DNA from: an uncultured bacterium
Lineage (GTDB): Bacteria; Pseudomonadota; Gammaproteobacteria; Burkholderiales; Burkholderiaceae_E
Direction: 5' to 3'
Assembly (NCBI GenBank): GCA_903907905.1
Contig: CAIVPX010000138.1
Coordinates: 1 to 48,470 of the forward strand
DNA length: 48,470 bases
Below the pieces are notes generated by a model. That model saw only the letters and a list, made by a program, of their open reading frames with translations. It had not been told where the DNA came from and did no database searches. Shown in pieces: positions 24,516 through 33,474 of this stretch (positions are counted from its first letter, which is position 1; every line of letters starts with the position of its first letter). Both the position numbers and the translations under genes were made by a program.

Positions 24516-24794
24516 TCAGTGGTAGTCCCAATAATTGACGACGTACGCGTCTCCTCTCTCGAACCGGAAGGTGACCCGCCAGTTCGCCTGGACCGTCACC
24601 GCCCAAAGGCCCTTCAATTCACCCCGCAGCGGGTGCAGTCTCAGAGCTGGCGAGTCCATATCGGCGATGACCTTCGCTTGATCTAGCAGGGCGAGAATCA
24701 ACCGAAGACGCTTCGCGTGCGAGGCCTGGATCCCTGACAGAATACCGCGGTAAAAAAATCGCTCCAGACCCTTGTGGTCGAAAGACTTGATCAT
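24516..24794 (-). CDS. higB: HigB-family toxin (RelE-superfamily mRNA interferase)
   Basis: This 92-residue basic protein matches HigB/RelE toxins. It begins IKSFDHKGLERFF, has the LRLHPLRGELKGLW segment and the WRVTFRFERGDAYVVNYWDYH C-terminus, where the conserved Tyr/His cluster near the end supports ribosome-dependent mRNA cleavage. It is apparently intact. It is the first gene of the higBA pair. A/T-rich sequence just upstream of ATG 24794 could contain the promoter, but no clear boxes were assigned. Confidence 0.88.
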   Translation of the reverse strand: MIKSFDHKGLERFFYRGILSGIQASHAKRLRLILALLDQAKVIADMDSPALRLHPLRGELKGLWAVTVQANWRVTFRFERGDAYVVNYWDYH

Positions 24795-24857
24795 CAGCAG
24801 ATTGTAACCTGTCGGGTGTCAATTCGTCGCTCCGCTGGCGGCCTCCACTCACGCAGC

Positions 24858-25226
24858 TCAGAATAGTTGACGCCGGGCAACGCGCCCCAGTGCGGACTCC
24901 GTCCCCGATCGCATATCCAGAGGCTGCACCGCCAGCCATACTGCGTCGACACGAGCGATAGCCCTCAGGACTGCAGCCCGATATAACGCACGCTGTCGGG
25001 GCTGCGCAAATCGATCACCTGCGCCGCCGGGCTCTGACTGCGCCGCCCGCTCGCTCGCGACCACCCAGCGTCTAACCAGGTTGGCCTTCAGACCGTGCTG
25101 CAGCGCAGCCGACGCCACCGAAACGCCAGGCTGCTGGGCCGCTGGAACGACCTCGGCCTGAAATGCCTCGGTATGTTTGCGGCGTCGGCGTGGACCCGCC
25201 ACCGTTACCCCACTGTCATCGCCCAC
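24858..25226 (-). mobile_element. IS66-family insertion sequence remnant (OrfA fused to start of OrfB)
   Basis: One frame encodes RRRRKHTEAFQAEVV... PGVSVASAALQHGLKANLVRRWV, the helix-turn-helix of the IS66 accessory protein OrfA (TnpA). Without a stop it then continues into VDAVWLAVQPLDMRSGTESALGRV, the opening of IS66 OrfB (TnpB). The rest of OrfB and the DDE transposase (TnpC) are missing, and terminal inverted repeats were not found. It is therefore a deletion-fusion relic and immobile by itself. It marks the accessory island between higBA and the AbiE operon. Confidence 0.7.
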
Positions 25227-25378
25227 CTTCGCTCCCGCTCGTCAAAGAACGGCAGCGTCCTACTTCTACACGGTCCAACTCAAGATGGTTTCGGCGGACG
25301 GTTACAGAACTTTGGCGAGATCTCCAGTTCTTTGATCCCGCCAAGACCATTGCCTCAGGGGTCGCATCTGCCATGAAA
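25227..25378. other. Non-coding spacer between the IS66 remnant and the AbiE promoter
   Basis: No ORF with a start and family resemblance was recognised. One plus-strand frame ends in WRDLQFFDPAKTIASGVASA before a stop at about 25382 and looks like the tail of an eroded gene. GC content visibly falls toward the right end. Confidence 0.3.
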
Positions 25379-25408
25379 TATTGACAATAAGTGAAAAACG
25401 ACTATACT
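25379..25408 (+). promoter_or_regulatory. Strong sigma70 promoter with overlapping dyad for the AbiE operon
   Basis: A consensus TTGACA (25381-25386) is followed after 16 nt by TATACT (25403-25408). The predicted start is 25415-25416, at the ATG of abiEi, so the message should be leaderless. The -35 is embedded in the 11-bp palindrome TATTGACAATA (25379-25389), a plausible operator for AbiEi autorepression. Confidence 0.7.
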
Positions 25409-25415
25409 TTCTGAC

Positions 25416-26213
25416 ATGCGCACTTCTGAAATAATCCGACAAACCATCGCAGACAGGCCCCAGGGTGGGCTGTTCTCCAGTGCCGAGTTTTTGTCGGCAG
25501 GAACGCGTGCAGCCGTTGACCAGGCGCTCTTTCGGTTGGTGAAGGCCGGGATCATCGTGCGGGTGGCCAGAGGGCTATACGCCGCCGCTGGACAGCAGGT
25601 GGATGCGCGAACCCTGGCCAGCGCCCTTGCGCACAAGACCGGCGAGCGCGTGGGGCTTGCACCAGCCGAAACGCCCAGTGATGTGCTGGTGGTACCCACC
25701 TCAGGTTTGTCACGCACCGTCAGGGCGGCAGGGCACACCGTGGAATTCCGCCGCATGAGTCAAAGGAAAGTCCAACTCGCCGCCAGCCCCAAGGGCCGGG
25801 TCTTACTTGAGCTATGGACTCGGGGCATGAAAGATCTCACGACACTGGAAATCCAGCGCGCCACGGGTGACTGGGCCGAAGGTGAAATCAACAGCTACGC
25901 AGCGCTGATCCCGGCGTGGTTGCGCACCGCCATCCAGCAAGCCAATGCGCCACGCAAGTCCGTCAAGATCGGCTTGTCGGGTGCGTATGACTGGTCCAAC
26001 CCGAACATCAGGGACGATGTGTTGATCGGCAAGGTGCTTGAAAAGCACAAATTCGAGGATGTAGCGCGGCTGTGTTTCTACTACGGCGTCCCCAAGGTCA
26101 AGCGCGTGTTCAAGCGGCGTGCGTTTGAGCCCATGACCAGTGCCAGTGTGACCCGGATGCTGAGCAACATCAGCAAAGGCCTGCGTGCCCCACGGAAGCA
26201 AGCCAATGCATAA
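25416..26213 (+). CDS. AbiEi-type antitoxin (DUF6088-like) with extra C-terminal domain
   Basis: The 265-residue protein starts with a winged HTH (residues about 1-60: VDQALFRLVKAGIIVRVARGLY), the DNA-binding part of AbiEi antitoxins. The DUF6088-type core with RTVRAAGHTVEFRRM follows. After about residue 185 a distinct segment, YDWSNPNIRDDVLIGKVLEK, then FEDVARLCFYYG, resembles small stand-alone proteins found beside AbiEii-like nucleotidyltransferases, so this may be a fusion. In type IV systems the antitoxin represses transcription and opposes the toxin without stable complex formation. The start at 25416 coincides with the predicted transcription start. The toxin gene overlaps the stop by 8 bp. 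Codon use is more A/T-rich than in flanking genes. Confidence 0.82.
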   Translation: MRTSEIIRQTIADRPQGGLFSSAEFLSAGTRAAVDQALFRLVKAGIIVRVARGLYAAAGQQVDARTLASALAHKTGERVGLAPAETPSDVLVVPTSGLSRTVRAAGHTVEFRRMSQRKVQLAASPKGRVLLELWTRGMKDLTTLEIQRATGDWAEGEINSYAALIPAWLRTAIQQANAPRKSVKIGLSGAYDWSNPNIRDDVLIGKVLEKHKFEDVARLCFYYGVPKVKRVFKRRAFEPMTSASVTRMLSNISKGLRAPRKQANA

Positions 26214-26964
26214 ACTCAAGCTGGAATTCATGCCGGAGGCGACGCAAAAGAACTTCGCACGCCTCAAAGACGACCCCAGACTGGCTGGCTTTACCCTGGT
26301 CGGTGGCACTGCCTTGGCCTTGCAAATAGGACACCGGATCAGCGAAGACCTGGACTTCAATATCTTCGGTCAGAAATTGCCCATCAGGGCCATCGATGGG
26401 CTTCTGGATGAATTGGCTGCCGGTGGTGCCACGATTGAAAGCCTGATCACATCTGAACAAAAGCTGGGATTCAAAATCAATACGTCAGAAAACCTGGACC
26501 ACTACATTCAGGACTACCTGATCGATGGTGCCAAGGTGACGTTTCATTCGCGCAATGAAGGTGATCGACCCAAGGCGCAAATTGAATTCCTGAAGTCAGC
26601 CCCAAAAGTGGTAGTGTCCAAAAAAGGCTTCGGTGTGTTGGGCCTCGATGGGCTTCTTGTCATGAAAAGCATCGTCGTTTATGACCGCGTGAAATCACGC
26701 GACATCTACGATTTGATGGTTCTCACGAGAGGCCATGGCTATACCCTCGACGACATCTTTGCGGCCATCGATGCCTATCAACCCATCAGAAACAAAGATC
26801 CCGAGCACTTCAAGAGTGTCGTCACTGGTGTGATTCCGGTGGACAAAAATGATGAGGGCTTTTCCAGCATCCATCTGAATGTGAGGATGGATGAGATTTA
26901 CAAGTACTTCAAAAAACTGATCAACGACTATGAAATAAGGATCGTTCGACAGTTGCGGCCTTGA
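26206..26964 (+). CDS. AbiEii/AbiGii-family nucleotidyltransferase toxin
   Basis: The 252-residue protein has the DNA-polymerase-beta-type nucleotidyltransferase motif GGTALALQIGHRISEDLDF: Gly33-Gly34-Thr35 with metal ligands Asp48 and Asp50. The DUF1814 core continues with GLDGLLVMKSIVVYDRVKSRDIYDL, in which KxRDxYDL is a family mark. AbiEii toxins transfer nucleotides, in some members to tRNA 3' ends, and cause growth arrest during phage infection. ATGCATAA overlaps the antitoxin end, indicating translational coupling. The gene is A/T-richer than the surrounding genome and ends 39 bp from the glmS stop codon. Confidence 0.87.
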   Translation: MHKLKLEFMPEATQKNFARLKDDPRLAGFTLVGGTALALQIGHRISEDLDFNIFGQKLPIRAIDGLLDELAAGGATIESLITSEQKLGFKINTSENLDHYIQDYLIDGAKVTFHSRNEGDRPKAQIEFLKSAPKVVVSKKGFGVLGLDGLLVMKSIVVYDRVKSRDIYDLMVLTRGHGYTLDDIFAAIDAYQPIRNKDPEHFKSVVTGVIPVDKNDEGFSSIHLNVRMDEIYKYFKKLINDYEIRIVRQLRP

Positions 26965-26973
26965 TTGCGCTGC

Positions 26974-26997
26974 TGGGACTCTGCAGAGCAGGTCCCA
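26974..26997. terminator. Convergent hairpin between the AbiEii toxin gene and glmS
   Basis: Read on the minus strand, TGGGACCTGC pairs with GCAG-A-GTCCCA around a three-nucleotide loop, giving a 10-bp stem with a single bulge. It begins 7 nt after the glmS stop. It can form from either strand and probably ends the glmUS and abiE transcripts. No T-run follows. Confidence 0.5.
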
Positions 26998-27003
26998 ACA
27001 TGC

Positions 27004-28857
27004 TTACTCCACCGTCACACTCTTCGCCAGATTCCTCGGCTTGTCGACATCCGTTCCCCGCACCAGCGCCGCGTGATACGCGAGCAGCTGCAGCGGCACG
27101 ACATGCAGGATGGGCGAGAGCGCGCCCGCGTGATCGAGCAGGTTGGTCACGTGCACGCCGTCGGCGGGCTCGATGCGCGTGTCGCGATCGGCAAAGACGA
27201 AGAGCTCGCCCCCGCGCGCACGCACTTCCTGCAGGTTGGATTTGAGCTTTTCGATCAGGACGTCGTTGGGCGCCACCACCACCACTGGCATGTTGGCATC
27301 GACCAGCGCGAGCGGCCCGTGCTTGAGTTCGCCCGCCGCGTAGGCCTCGGCATGGATGTAGGTGATTTCCTTGAGTTTGAGCGCGCCCTCGAGCGCAATG
27401 GGAAAGTGCACCCCGCGGCCCAGAAAGAGCGCGTGCTCGCGGCTGGCGAATCGCTCGGCCCACTGCCGCACGGCCGGTTCGCACTCGAGCACCCGGTTCA
27501 TCGCAGCCGGCAAGTGGCGCAGCTGCGATAGCAGCTCGCGTTCACGCTCGGCACTTAGCCGTGCACGCAGCCGCGCCATCACCATCGTGAAGATGAACAG
27601 GGCCGCGAGCTGCGTGGTGAAGGCTTTGGTGGAGGCGACACCAATCTCGGGGCCCGCGCGGGTGAGAAAGCGCAGTCGCGAGGCGCGAATGAGTGCCGAC
27701 TCGGGCACGTTGCAGATGGCGAGCGTGTCGCGCAGACCCAGCGCCTTGGCGTGCTCGAGGGCCGCGAGGGTGTCGGCGGTTTCACCGGATTGCGAGATGG
27801 TGATCACCAGCGTGTCGGGCAGCGCCACCGATTCGCGATAGCGGTATTCGCTGGCAATTTCAACGCTGGTGGGTACGCCCGCGATCGCCTCGAGCCAGTA
27901 GCGTGCGACGCAGCCCGAGTGATAGCTCGTGCCGCACGCCAGAATGAGAACCTGCCGCGTGCGCGCAAGCACTTCGGCCGCGTCGGCGCCGAACAGCCCC
28001 GGCGCAAGCGAGGAGGCGCCCAGCACCATCTCGAGCGTGTTGGCGATGGCGCCCGGCTGCTCGAAGATTTCCTTCTGCATGTAGTGTGCGTACTGGCCCA
28101 GTTCGATGGCTTCGGCCGAGAGCTGGCTCTCGATGATCGGCCGGTGCGCGGGCTTGCCCTGGTTGTCGACGATCCGATAGCCGCCTGTGCCGATTTCGAC
28201 GACGTCGCCCTCTTCGAGGTAGGCCACGTGACGCGTCACCTGCAGCAGCGCGGACGTGTCGGACGCAAGAAAATTTTCGCCCTGACCGGAGCCTGCCCGC
28301 CCGACCCCCAGCAACAAGGGTGAGCCGCGACGCGAGCCCACCACCGTGTGTGGCTCGGCCCGGCTGACCGCAGCGATGGCGTAGGCGCCTTCGAGTTCGC
28401 CCACCGTTTTCTGAACGGCCTCGAAGAGCCCGAGCCCCGCTGCGACATGGCTGTGCACCAGGTGCGCGATCACCTCGGTGTCGGTTTGCGATTCAAAGTG
28501 GTAGCCCTCGGCCTTGAGCCGCGCGCGCAGGGCCTCGTGGTTCTCGATGATGCCGTTGTGCACCACCGACACCTCGGCGCGCTCGCTGCTCGAGGCGTGC
28601 GGATGCGCGTTGGCTTCGTTCACGCCACCGTGTGTGGCCCAGCGCGTGTGGGCGATACCCGTCCAGGCCTCGACGCCCGCTTCGCGCGCGCGGGCCTCGA
28701 GGTCGGCCACCCGACCCACCGCACGAACCCGTTGCATGGTGTGGTTGATCAGCGCGATGCCTGCGGAGTCATAGCCCCGGTATTCGAGCTTGCGCAGCCC
28801 CTCGATCAGGATGGGCACGACATTGCGCTGCGCGACCGCGCCGACGATTCCGCACAT
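27004..28857 (-). CDS. glmS: Glutamine--fructose-6-phosphate aminotransferase (isomerizing)
   Basis: The 617-residue enzyme makes glucosamine-6-phosphate from fructose-6-phosphate and glutamine, the first step toward UDP-GlcNAc for peptidoglycan and LPS. Cys2 (MCGIVGAVA) is the glutaminase nucleophile after Met removal. [10 protein letters not shown] and [17 protein letters not shown] complete the class II amidotransferase domain. Two SIS domains follow ([29 protein letters not shown]), ending in the conserved [11 protein letters not shown] tail. No glmS ribozyme is expected or seen in this lineage. The gene lies 14 bp downstream of glmU in one operon. Its 3' end is the target class recognised by Tn7-like elements. 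Confidence 0.97.
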   Translation of the reverse strand: MCGIVGAVAQRNVVPILIEGLRKLEYRGYDSAGIALINHTMQRVRAVGRVADLEARAREAGVEAWTGIAHTRWATHGGVNEANAHPHASSSERAEVSVVHNGIIENHEALRARLKAEGYHFESQTDTEVIAHLVHSHVAAGLGLFEAVQKTVGELEGAYAIAAVSRAEPHTVVGSRRGSPLLLGVGRAGSGQGENFLASDTSALLQVTRHVAYLEEGDVVEIGTGGYRIVDNQGKPAHRPIIESQLSAEAIELGQYAHYMQKEIFEQPGAIANTLEMVLGASSLAPGLFGADAAEVLARTRQVLILACGTSYHSGCVARYWLEAIAGVPTSVEIASEYRYRESVALPDTLVITISQSGETADTLAALEHAKALGLRDTLAICNVPESALIRASRLRFLTRAGPEIGVASTKAFTTQLAALFIFTMVMARLRARLSAERERELLSQLRHLPAAMNRVLECEPAVRQWAERFASREHALFLGRGVHFPIALEGALKLKEITYIHAEAYAAGELKHGPLALVDANMPVVVVAPNDVLIEKLKSNLQEVRARGGELFVFADRDTRIEPADGVHVTNLLDHAGALSPILHVVPLQLLAYHAALVRGTDVDKPRNLAKSVTVE

Positions 28858-28871
28858 TCGGGGGTTTCCTT

Positions 28872-30230
28872 TCAGACCTTTTTCTTGACGGGGCGCCGCC
28901 AGGCTTCGACCGTGACCTGACGCGCTCGCGAGACCGTGAGCTTGTCAGCGGGCGCGTCGCGCGTCAGCGTGGTGCCCGCGCCCAGCGTTGCACCCCGACC
29001 CACCCGCACCGGCGCGACCAGCTGGGTGTCACTGCCGATGAAGGCATCATCCTCGATGATGGTGCGGTGCTTGTTGACGCCGTCGTAGTTGCAGGTGATG
29101 GTGCCCGCACCGATATTGACGCGCTCACCCACCGTGGCATCGCCTACGTAGGCCAGGTGATTGGCCTTGGAGCCTGCCGCCATCTGCGTGTTCTTCATCT
29201 CGACGAAGTTGCCGACATGCGTGTGCTCGCCGAGGATGGTGCCAGGACGGAGCCGCGCGTACGGACCGATGCGGGCGGCCGAGCCAACCTGCGCCTCGTC
29301 GATATGGGTGAAGGGCAGGATCTCGGTATCGGCACCGATCTCGGCCTGGCGAATCACGCAGTGCGCGCCGATGCGCACCCGATCACCCAGCCTGACCTCG
29401 CCCTCGAACACGCAGCCCACATCGATGAAGACGTCTCGTCCGCAGGCAAGCGACCCGCGGATGTCGAGCCGCGCCGGGTCGGCGAGTGCGACGCCCTCTT
29501 CCATCAGCGCGTCGGCGAGTGTGCGCTGATGGATGCGCTCGAGTTCGGCCAGTTGCGAGCGGCTGTTGACCCCCAGCGTCTCCCAGACCGCCTCGGGCTG
29601 TGCGCCCACAACCGGCACACCATCGCGGACGGCTGCCGCGATCACGTCGGTGAGGTAGTACTCGCCTTGCGCATTGTCGTCGGACAACCCGGCCAGCCAG
29701 CGCTTGAGCGCTACCGTGGGTACCACCATGATGCCGGTGTTAACCTCCCGGATGGCGAGCGTGGCGGCATCGGCGTCCTTGTGTTCGACGATGCGAACGA
29801 TTCGGTCACCGTCGCGCACGATGCGGCCGTAGCCGCTGGGATCGGGCAGCGTGACCGTGAGCAGCGCCAGGGCGCCGTCCTGTGCGATCTCGACAAGGTG
29901 TCTGAGCGTGGCGGTGCGCGTGAGTGGCACATCGCCATACAGAATGAGGGTGGGCACGTTGTCATCGAGGTGGGGCGCGGCCTGCATCACGGCGTGGCCC
30001 GTGCCCCGCTGCGGTGACTGCAGGGCCCAGATCACGGCGGGGTCATGGATGGCGTCGGGAACGGCCTGGCCACCGTGGCCGTAAACCGTGATGATGCGGG
30101 TCGGGCCGAGTTCGCGGGCCCGTTCGAGTACGTGGGCGAGCAGGGGCTTGCCGGCGAGTGTGTGCAGCACCTTCGGCAGATCCGAGCGCATCCGCTTGCC
30201 CATTCCCGCCGCAAGGATAACGATGTTCAT
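28872..30230 (-). CDS. glmU: Bifunctional UDP-GlcNAc pyrophosphorylase / glucosamine-1-P acetyltransferase
   Basis: This 452-residue protein has an N-terminal pyrophosphorylase domain with the [18 protein letters not shown] motif (residues 6-23) and YGDVPLT. A C-terminal left-handed beta-helix acetyltransferase domain with hexapeptide repeats follows ([18 protein letters not shown], then [11 protein letters not shown]). It acetylates glucosamine-1-P and couples it to UTP, giving UDP-GlcNAc. Length and motifs are those of a full-length enzyme. It is the first gene of glmUS and is divergent from a lipoprotein gene across a 54-bp A/T-rich promoter region. Confidence 0.97.
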   Translation of the reverse strand: MNIVILAAGMGKRMRSDLPKVLHTLAGKPLLAHVLERARELGPTRIITVYGHGGQAVPDAIHDPAVIWALQSPQRGTGHAVMQAAPHLDDNVPTLILYGDVPLTRTATLRHLVEIAQDGALALLTVTLPDPSGYGRIVRDGDRIVRIVEHKDADAATLAIREVNTGIMVVPTVALKRWLAGLSDDNAQGEYYLTDVIAAAVRDGVPVVGAQPEAVWETLGVNSRSQLAELERIHQRTLADALMEEGVALADPARLDIRGSLACGRDVFIDVGCVFEGEVRLGDRVRIGAHCVIRQAEIGADTEILPFTHIDEAQVGSAARIGPYARLRPGTILGEHTHVGNFVEMKNTQMAAGSKANHLAYVGDATVGERVNIGAGTITCNYDGVNKHRTIIEDDAFIGSDTQLVAPVRVGRGATLGAGTTLTRDAPADKLTVSRARQVTVEAWRRPVKKKV

Positions 30231-30284
30231 AAATTGTTTAGAATCAAGTGATTAGACAATCTCACGCGCGTCGGGAAGCTTAAC
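30231..30284. promoter_or_regulatory. Short divergent promoter region glmU / lipoprotein
   Basis: The 54-bp gap is markedly A/T-rich compared with its surroundings and contains ATTGT...ACAAT arms in an imperfect dyad around an ATCAAGTGAT core. Both divergent genes must start here. Individual -35/-10 pairs were not assigned with confidence. Confidence 0.35.
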
Positions 30285-31160
30285 ATGCGGGCCCTCAGGC
30301 TTCTGTTGACCCTCATCGTGTTGGGCGCTTGGGTGTCCGGATGCACCTTGACGCGTTTCGGCTACGACATGCTGCCCTGGCTGTCGATGTGGCAGCTCGA
30401 CCGCCATCTCGACCTCGATGACGCGCAGCGACACCTCGCCTCGAAAAAACTTGACGCATTGCTGGCCTGGCATCGGCAGACCCAGTTGCCCGACTATGTG
30501 CGGCTCTTGCGCGAGGCGGAGACTCAGCTGGGGGGCGCCGTTGAGGCGCAAGATATCGGCCGCTGGCGTGCCCGCGTTTTCGAGCTCTGGAATCCGGTGG
30601 TTGATCGCCTGGCACCCGATCTGGCCGATCTGGCGCTGACCCTGCGACCGGCCCAGATCGATCGCCTGGACAAGCGCCTGAGCGAGGGCGCGCACGATTT
30701 GCGGCGCAAGTATCTCGAGCCCGGCCCGCAGCGCCGCATCGAGGCCCGCGCCGAGCGCTGGCAGGAGCGTATGGACGGTTTCCTCGGTGAGGTGACGAGC
30801 GCGCAGGCCCGCGAGCTGCGCCGTCTGGCCGAGCGCTATCCCTCTGACGAAGCCTCGTGGGTCGAGGAGCGCGAGGCGAGGGGCCGCGATCTGGTGAGGC
30901 TGCTGCGGCGCATCGAGCACGACAAGCCCTCACGCGAACGAGCGATCGACTGGTGCCGCGTCTATCTTGCCGACCTGTGGCGCAGCGCCGACCAGGCGCG
31001 GCGCCAGCGCATCGAGGCCAACAACGCCAATGGCGACCGGCTGGTGGCGATGATGATTCAGGGCGCAAGCCGCAGCCAGCGCGCGCATCTGCTGCACAAG
31101 CTGCGTGGCTACGAAGACGACTTCGCCCGACTGTCGGGGCAGATACCGCGTCGGCCCTGA
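30285..31160 (+). CDS. DUF6279-family lipoprotein
   Basis: The 291-residue protein has an N-terminal lipoprotein signal ending in the lipobox VSGC, with the lipidated Cys at residue 20. A long, charged, mostly helical domain follows (LSMWQLDRHLDLDDAQR, then FELWNPVVDRLAP). This matches the DUF6279 lipoproteins of betaproteobacteria, whose role is unknown. Ser/Thr at the residue after Cys and absence of Asp suggest outer-membrane sorting. ATG 30285 has GGGAAG 8-9 nt upstream. It is monocistronic and converges on the enolase-like gene. Confidence 0.78.
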   Translation: MRALRLLLTLIVLGAWVSGCTLTRFGYDMLPWLSMWQLDRHLDLDDAQRHLASKKLDALLAWHRQTQLPDYVRLLREAETQLGGAVEAQDIGRWRARVFELWNPVVDRLAPDLADLALTLRPAQIDRLDKRLSEGAHDLRRKYLEPGPQRRIEARAERWQERMDGFLGEVTSAQARELRRLAERYPSDEASWVEEREARGRDLVRLLRRIEHDKPSRERAIDWCRVYLADLWRSADQARRQRIEANNANGDRLVAMMIQGASRSQRAHLLHKLRGYEDDFARLSGQIPRRP

Positions 31161-31186
31161 GCGCCCAGCGCGCCTGCGCCCTCAGG
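31156..31186. terminator. Weak convergent hairpin between lipoprotein and enolase-like genes
   Basis: CCTGAG (31156-31161) and CTCAGG (31181-31186) form a 6-bp stem with a GC-rich loop across the two convergent stop codons. No T-tract follows. Confidence 0.25.
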
Positions 31187-32468
31187 CGTTCGACACCGGT
31201 AGCCAGCGCCCGCCCGCCCAGGCCGCGCTGCCCAGGCGTTCCTGGGCGCGAATCAATGCATTCCACTTGACGGTGCGCTCGCCGCGCGCGATCGACCCGA
31301 CCTTGATCTGGCGCGAGCGCCAGCCGATGGCCAGATCGCAGATGGTGCTGTCTTCGGTCTCACCCGAGCGAGCCGAGACGATCGTGCCCCAGCCTCGGGC
31401 CTGCGCCGCGAGCAGGGCCTGATGGGTCTGCGTGAGCGTGCCGATCTGGTTGGGTTTGATGAGCGCGGTGTTGCAGCTGCCGGCGGCGGCAGCCTGTTCG
31501 ATGAGGTCGGCGCGGGTGACCAGAAAATCGTCGCCCACCACTTGCACCCGCGAGCCGAAGGCCTGGGTGAAGCGACGCATGCCCTGGGCATCATCTTCGG
31601 CGAGCGGGTCTTCAATCGAGCAGATCGGAAAACGGTCGAGCCAGCCGCCCAGCATCTCGATCATGCCGTCGGAGTCGATTTCGCGGCGCTCGAGACCGAG
31701 CCGGTAGCGCCCGCCCGAGCCGAATTCGCTGGCCGCGATGTCGAGCGAGATCGCGACTTCGTCGCCGGGTACATAGCCTGCGGCTTCGATGGCCTTGAGC
31801 AGCGTCTGCAGCGCCTCTTCATTGGAGTCGAAGGCGGGCCAGAAACCGCCCTCGTCGGCGACCCCGCAGAGCGGCCCGCGGGCCGCCATGATCCGGCCGG
31901 CGGCGAGATACACCTCGGCAGTCATTTCGAGTGCCTGTTCGACCGAATCGGCCGAGCGTGCCACCACCATCAGGTCCTGAATGTCGATGCGGCGCCCTGC
32001 ATGCGCGCCGCCGCCGAGGATCTGGATTTCGGGCAGAGGCACCTGCCAGGCCGAGGCCGGCCCCAGGCGCGCGTAGAGCGGCTCGCCACAGGCCGCTGCG
32101 GCGGCATGCGCCACGGCCATCGAGACGGCGATGGTCGAATTGCCGCCCAGCGAGGCTTTGGTGGGTGAGGGGTCGAGCGCAATCAGCGCCTGATCGACGG
32201 CCGACTGATCGATGGCAGTCAGACCCTTGAGCGCAGGGGCGATGCGATCGTGGACCGCTGCGATTGCACCCTGGACATCGAAGCCTCCCAATCGCGTGCC
32301 CCCGTCCCTGAGGTCGATCGCCTCACGCGAGCCACGCGAGGCACCCGCCGGTGCGATGGCCCGGCCGCTGCTACCGTCGCTCAGTCTCACCTCGGCTTCG
32401 AGGGTGGGGCGGGCTCGCGAGTCCCAGACGCGGCGGGCGACGATCGATTCGATACGGGGATCAGCCAT
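31182..32468 (-). CDS. Divergent enolase paralogue lacking an active-site histidine
   Basis: The 428-residue protein aligns end to end with enolase: DSRARPTLE replaces DSRGNPTVE, and PAGASRGSREA, GGAHAGRRIDIQDLM, ADEGGFWP, SIEDPLAE, VGDDFLVTR and LIKPNQIGTLTQT follow. Metal ligands Asp243, Glu286 and Asp313, the general base Lys338, Glu206 and Lys389 are kept. The invariant His of SHRSGETED is Ala366 (SARSGETED), and the catalytic Glu of the QEFM motif is Asp165. These changes would impair 2-phosphoglycerate dehydration in a classical enolase, so another phosphorylated acid may be the substrate. ATG 32468 overlaps the kinase stop by 8 bp (ATGGCTGA). It is the last gene of a long overlapping operon. 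A true housekeeping enolase is presumably encoded elsewhere. Confidence 0.85.
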   Translation of the reverse strand: MADPRIESIVARRVWDSRARPTLEAEVRLSDGSSGRAIAPAGASRGSREAIDLRDGGTRLGGFDVQGAIAAVHDRIAPALKGLTAIDQSAVDQALIALDPSPTKASLGGNSTIAVSMAVAHAAAAACGEPLYARLGPASAWQVPLPEIQILGGGAHAGRRIDIQDLMVVARSADSVEQALEMTAEVYLAAGRIMAARGPLCGVADEGGFWPAFDSNEEALQTLLKAIEAAGYVPGDEVAISLDIAASEFGSGGRYRLGLERREIDSDGMIEMLGGWLDRFPICSIEDPLAEDDAQGMRRFTQAFGSRVQVVGDDFLVTRADLIEQAAAAGSCNTALIKPNQIGTLTQTHQALLAAQARGWGTIVSARSGETEDSTICDLAIGWRSRQIKVGSIARGERTVKWNALIRAQERLGSAAWAGGRWLPVSNA

Positions 32469-33474
32469 GACTTTTCTCGCGCCAGCGGCGCAGGGTGTCG
32501 GCAAGACTCGCCGAGGGGGTGTCCAGAAGGGGCAGTGCCGCGCGGCGCACAAACGCTCGCTGCGCGTCTTGCGTGAGGTATTCGACCGGTGACTTGCCGT
32601 CGACCCGGGCCAGGTTGAGCGCCGGCAGCAAGGCGGCCGTGCGCGCTTCGAGGGCCGGCGCGGGCTCCCAATCGACCCTCGCCAGGTAGGCTCGGGTCAA
32701 GGCCTCGAAGGCCTGATCGAAGGCCGGGGCATGGTCGGGCCGCCAGAGAGTCTTCAGCAGCAGATGATTCAGACAGAAGGCCAGGTCGAACGCCGGGTCG
32801 CCAAACCAGGCGCATTCGGCATCGAGCAGCACCGGCCCGGTGGGACCGCACAGGATGTTCTTCGGACTGACATCGCCATGCACCAGCACGCGCCGGGTGC
32901 TGGCGGTGGTCGCGAGCAGACCCGAGAGCCGGGCTGCGCGCTCGGGATGCCGCGCGGCCGTGGCCGCGAGATAGGGCTCGAGCCGAAGGGCGTAGAAGGC
33001 CTCATCGGTGGCAAAGCGCGCGGGCAGCGCTGCGTCCCGCGCGCTCGCCGAGTGCAGGCGGCCCAGGATGTCGCCCACCTGTGCCGCCAGCCGAAGATCG
33101 ATGCGACCGTCACGCAGCTCGTTCTTCCAGACGGGATGCCGGTCGGGTGCCAGATAGGGCATGGCAAAGGCCAGGCCGTGCTCGTCACTCGCGAGAATCG
33201 CCGGCACCGCCCCGGGGACCACGTCGGAGGCGTAGCGCAGGTAGGCCACCTCGATTAGATTGCGCTCGACCGGCGCGAACCAGTCTGCGCTCACCTTGAG
33301 CCGGGCCAGTGCGCGCTTGATGCAAATTGGCCCGCCGGGCAGGTCCACCCGAAAGATGTCCGAGGATACGCCGCCTGTGAGCGCCTCGATGCGCGGCACC
33401 TCGCCGTCCCGCAGCAGGCCCATTCGGGCGAGGCTATCGAGCAGCGACGGATCGGCCGGATCGTGAAGGCTCAT
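32461..33474 (-). CDS. APH-fold small-molecule kinase (aminoglycoside/MTR-kinase-like)
   Basis: The 337-residue protein has the APH/ChoK kinase fold. Ala/Gly-rich [15 protein letters not shown] acts as the nucleotide loop, Lys53 in CIKRAL binds phosphate, the catalytic loop HGDVSPKN (His199-Asn206) has Asp201 as base, and metal-binding Asp218-Ala-Glu220 lies in [18 protein letters not shown]. It resembles methylthioribose- or homoserine-kinase-like APH proteins more than drug-modifying enzymes. ATG 33474 overlaps the ubiB stop (ATGA), and its own stop overlaps the enolase-like start, so all three are translationally coupled. It may phosphorylate a hydroxy acid or sugar acid used by the enolase-like enzyme; this is inference. 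Confidence 0.85.
   Translation of the reverse strand: MSLHDPADPSLLDSLARMGLLRDGEVPRIEALTGGVSSDIFRVDLPGGPICIKRALARLKVSADWFAPVERNLIEVAYLRYASDVVPGAVPAILASDEHGLAFAMPYLAPDRHPVWKNELRDGRIDLRLAAQVGDILGRLHSASARDAALPARFATDEAFYALRLEPYLAATAARHPERAARLSGLLATTASTRRVLVHGDVSPKNILCGPTGPVLLDAECAWFGDPAFDLAFCLNHLLLKTLWRPDHAPAFDQAFEALTRAYLARVDWEPAPALEARTAALLPALNLARVDGKSPVEYLTQDAQRAFVRRAALPLLDTPSASLADTLRRWREKSHG

Noticed and set aside
26965-27003. Tn7 end at the glmS 3' side
   Set aside because: The sequence TGTTGGGACC next to the glmS stop recalls a TGT-type end, but it is explained by the hairpin at 26974-26997. No repeated 22-bp transposase sites or tns genes are visible.
28858-28871. glmS ribozyme or other riboswitch before glmS
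   Set aside because: Only 14 bp separate glmU and glmS, too short for the ribozyme, which is in any case typical of Gram-positive bacteria.
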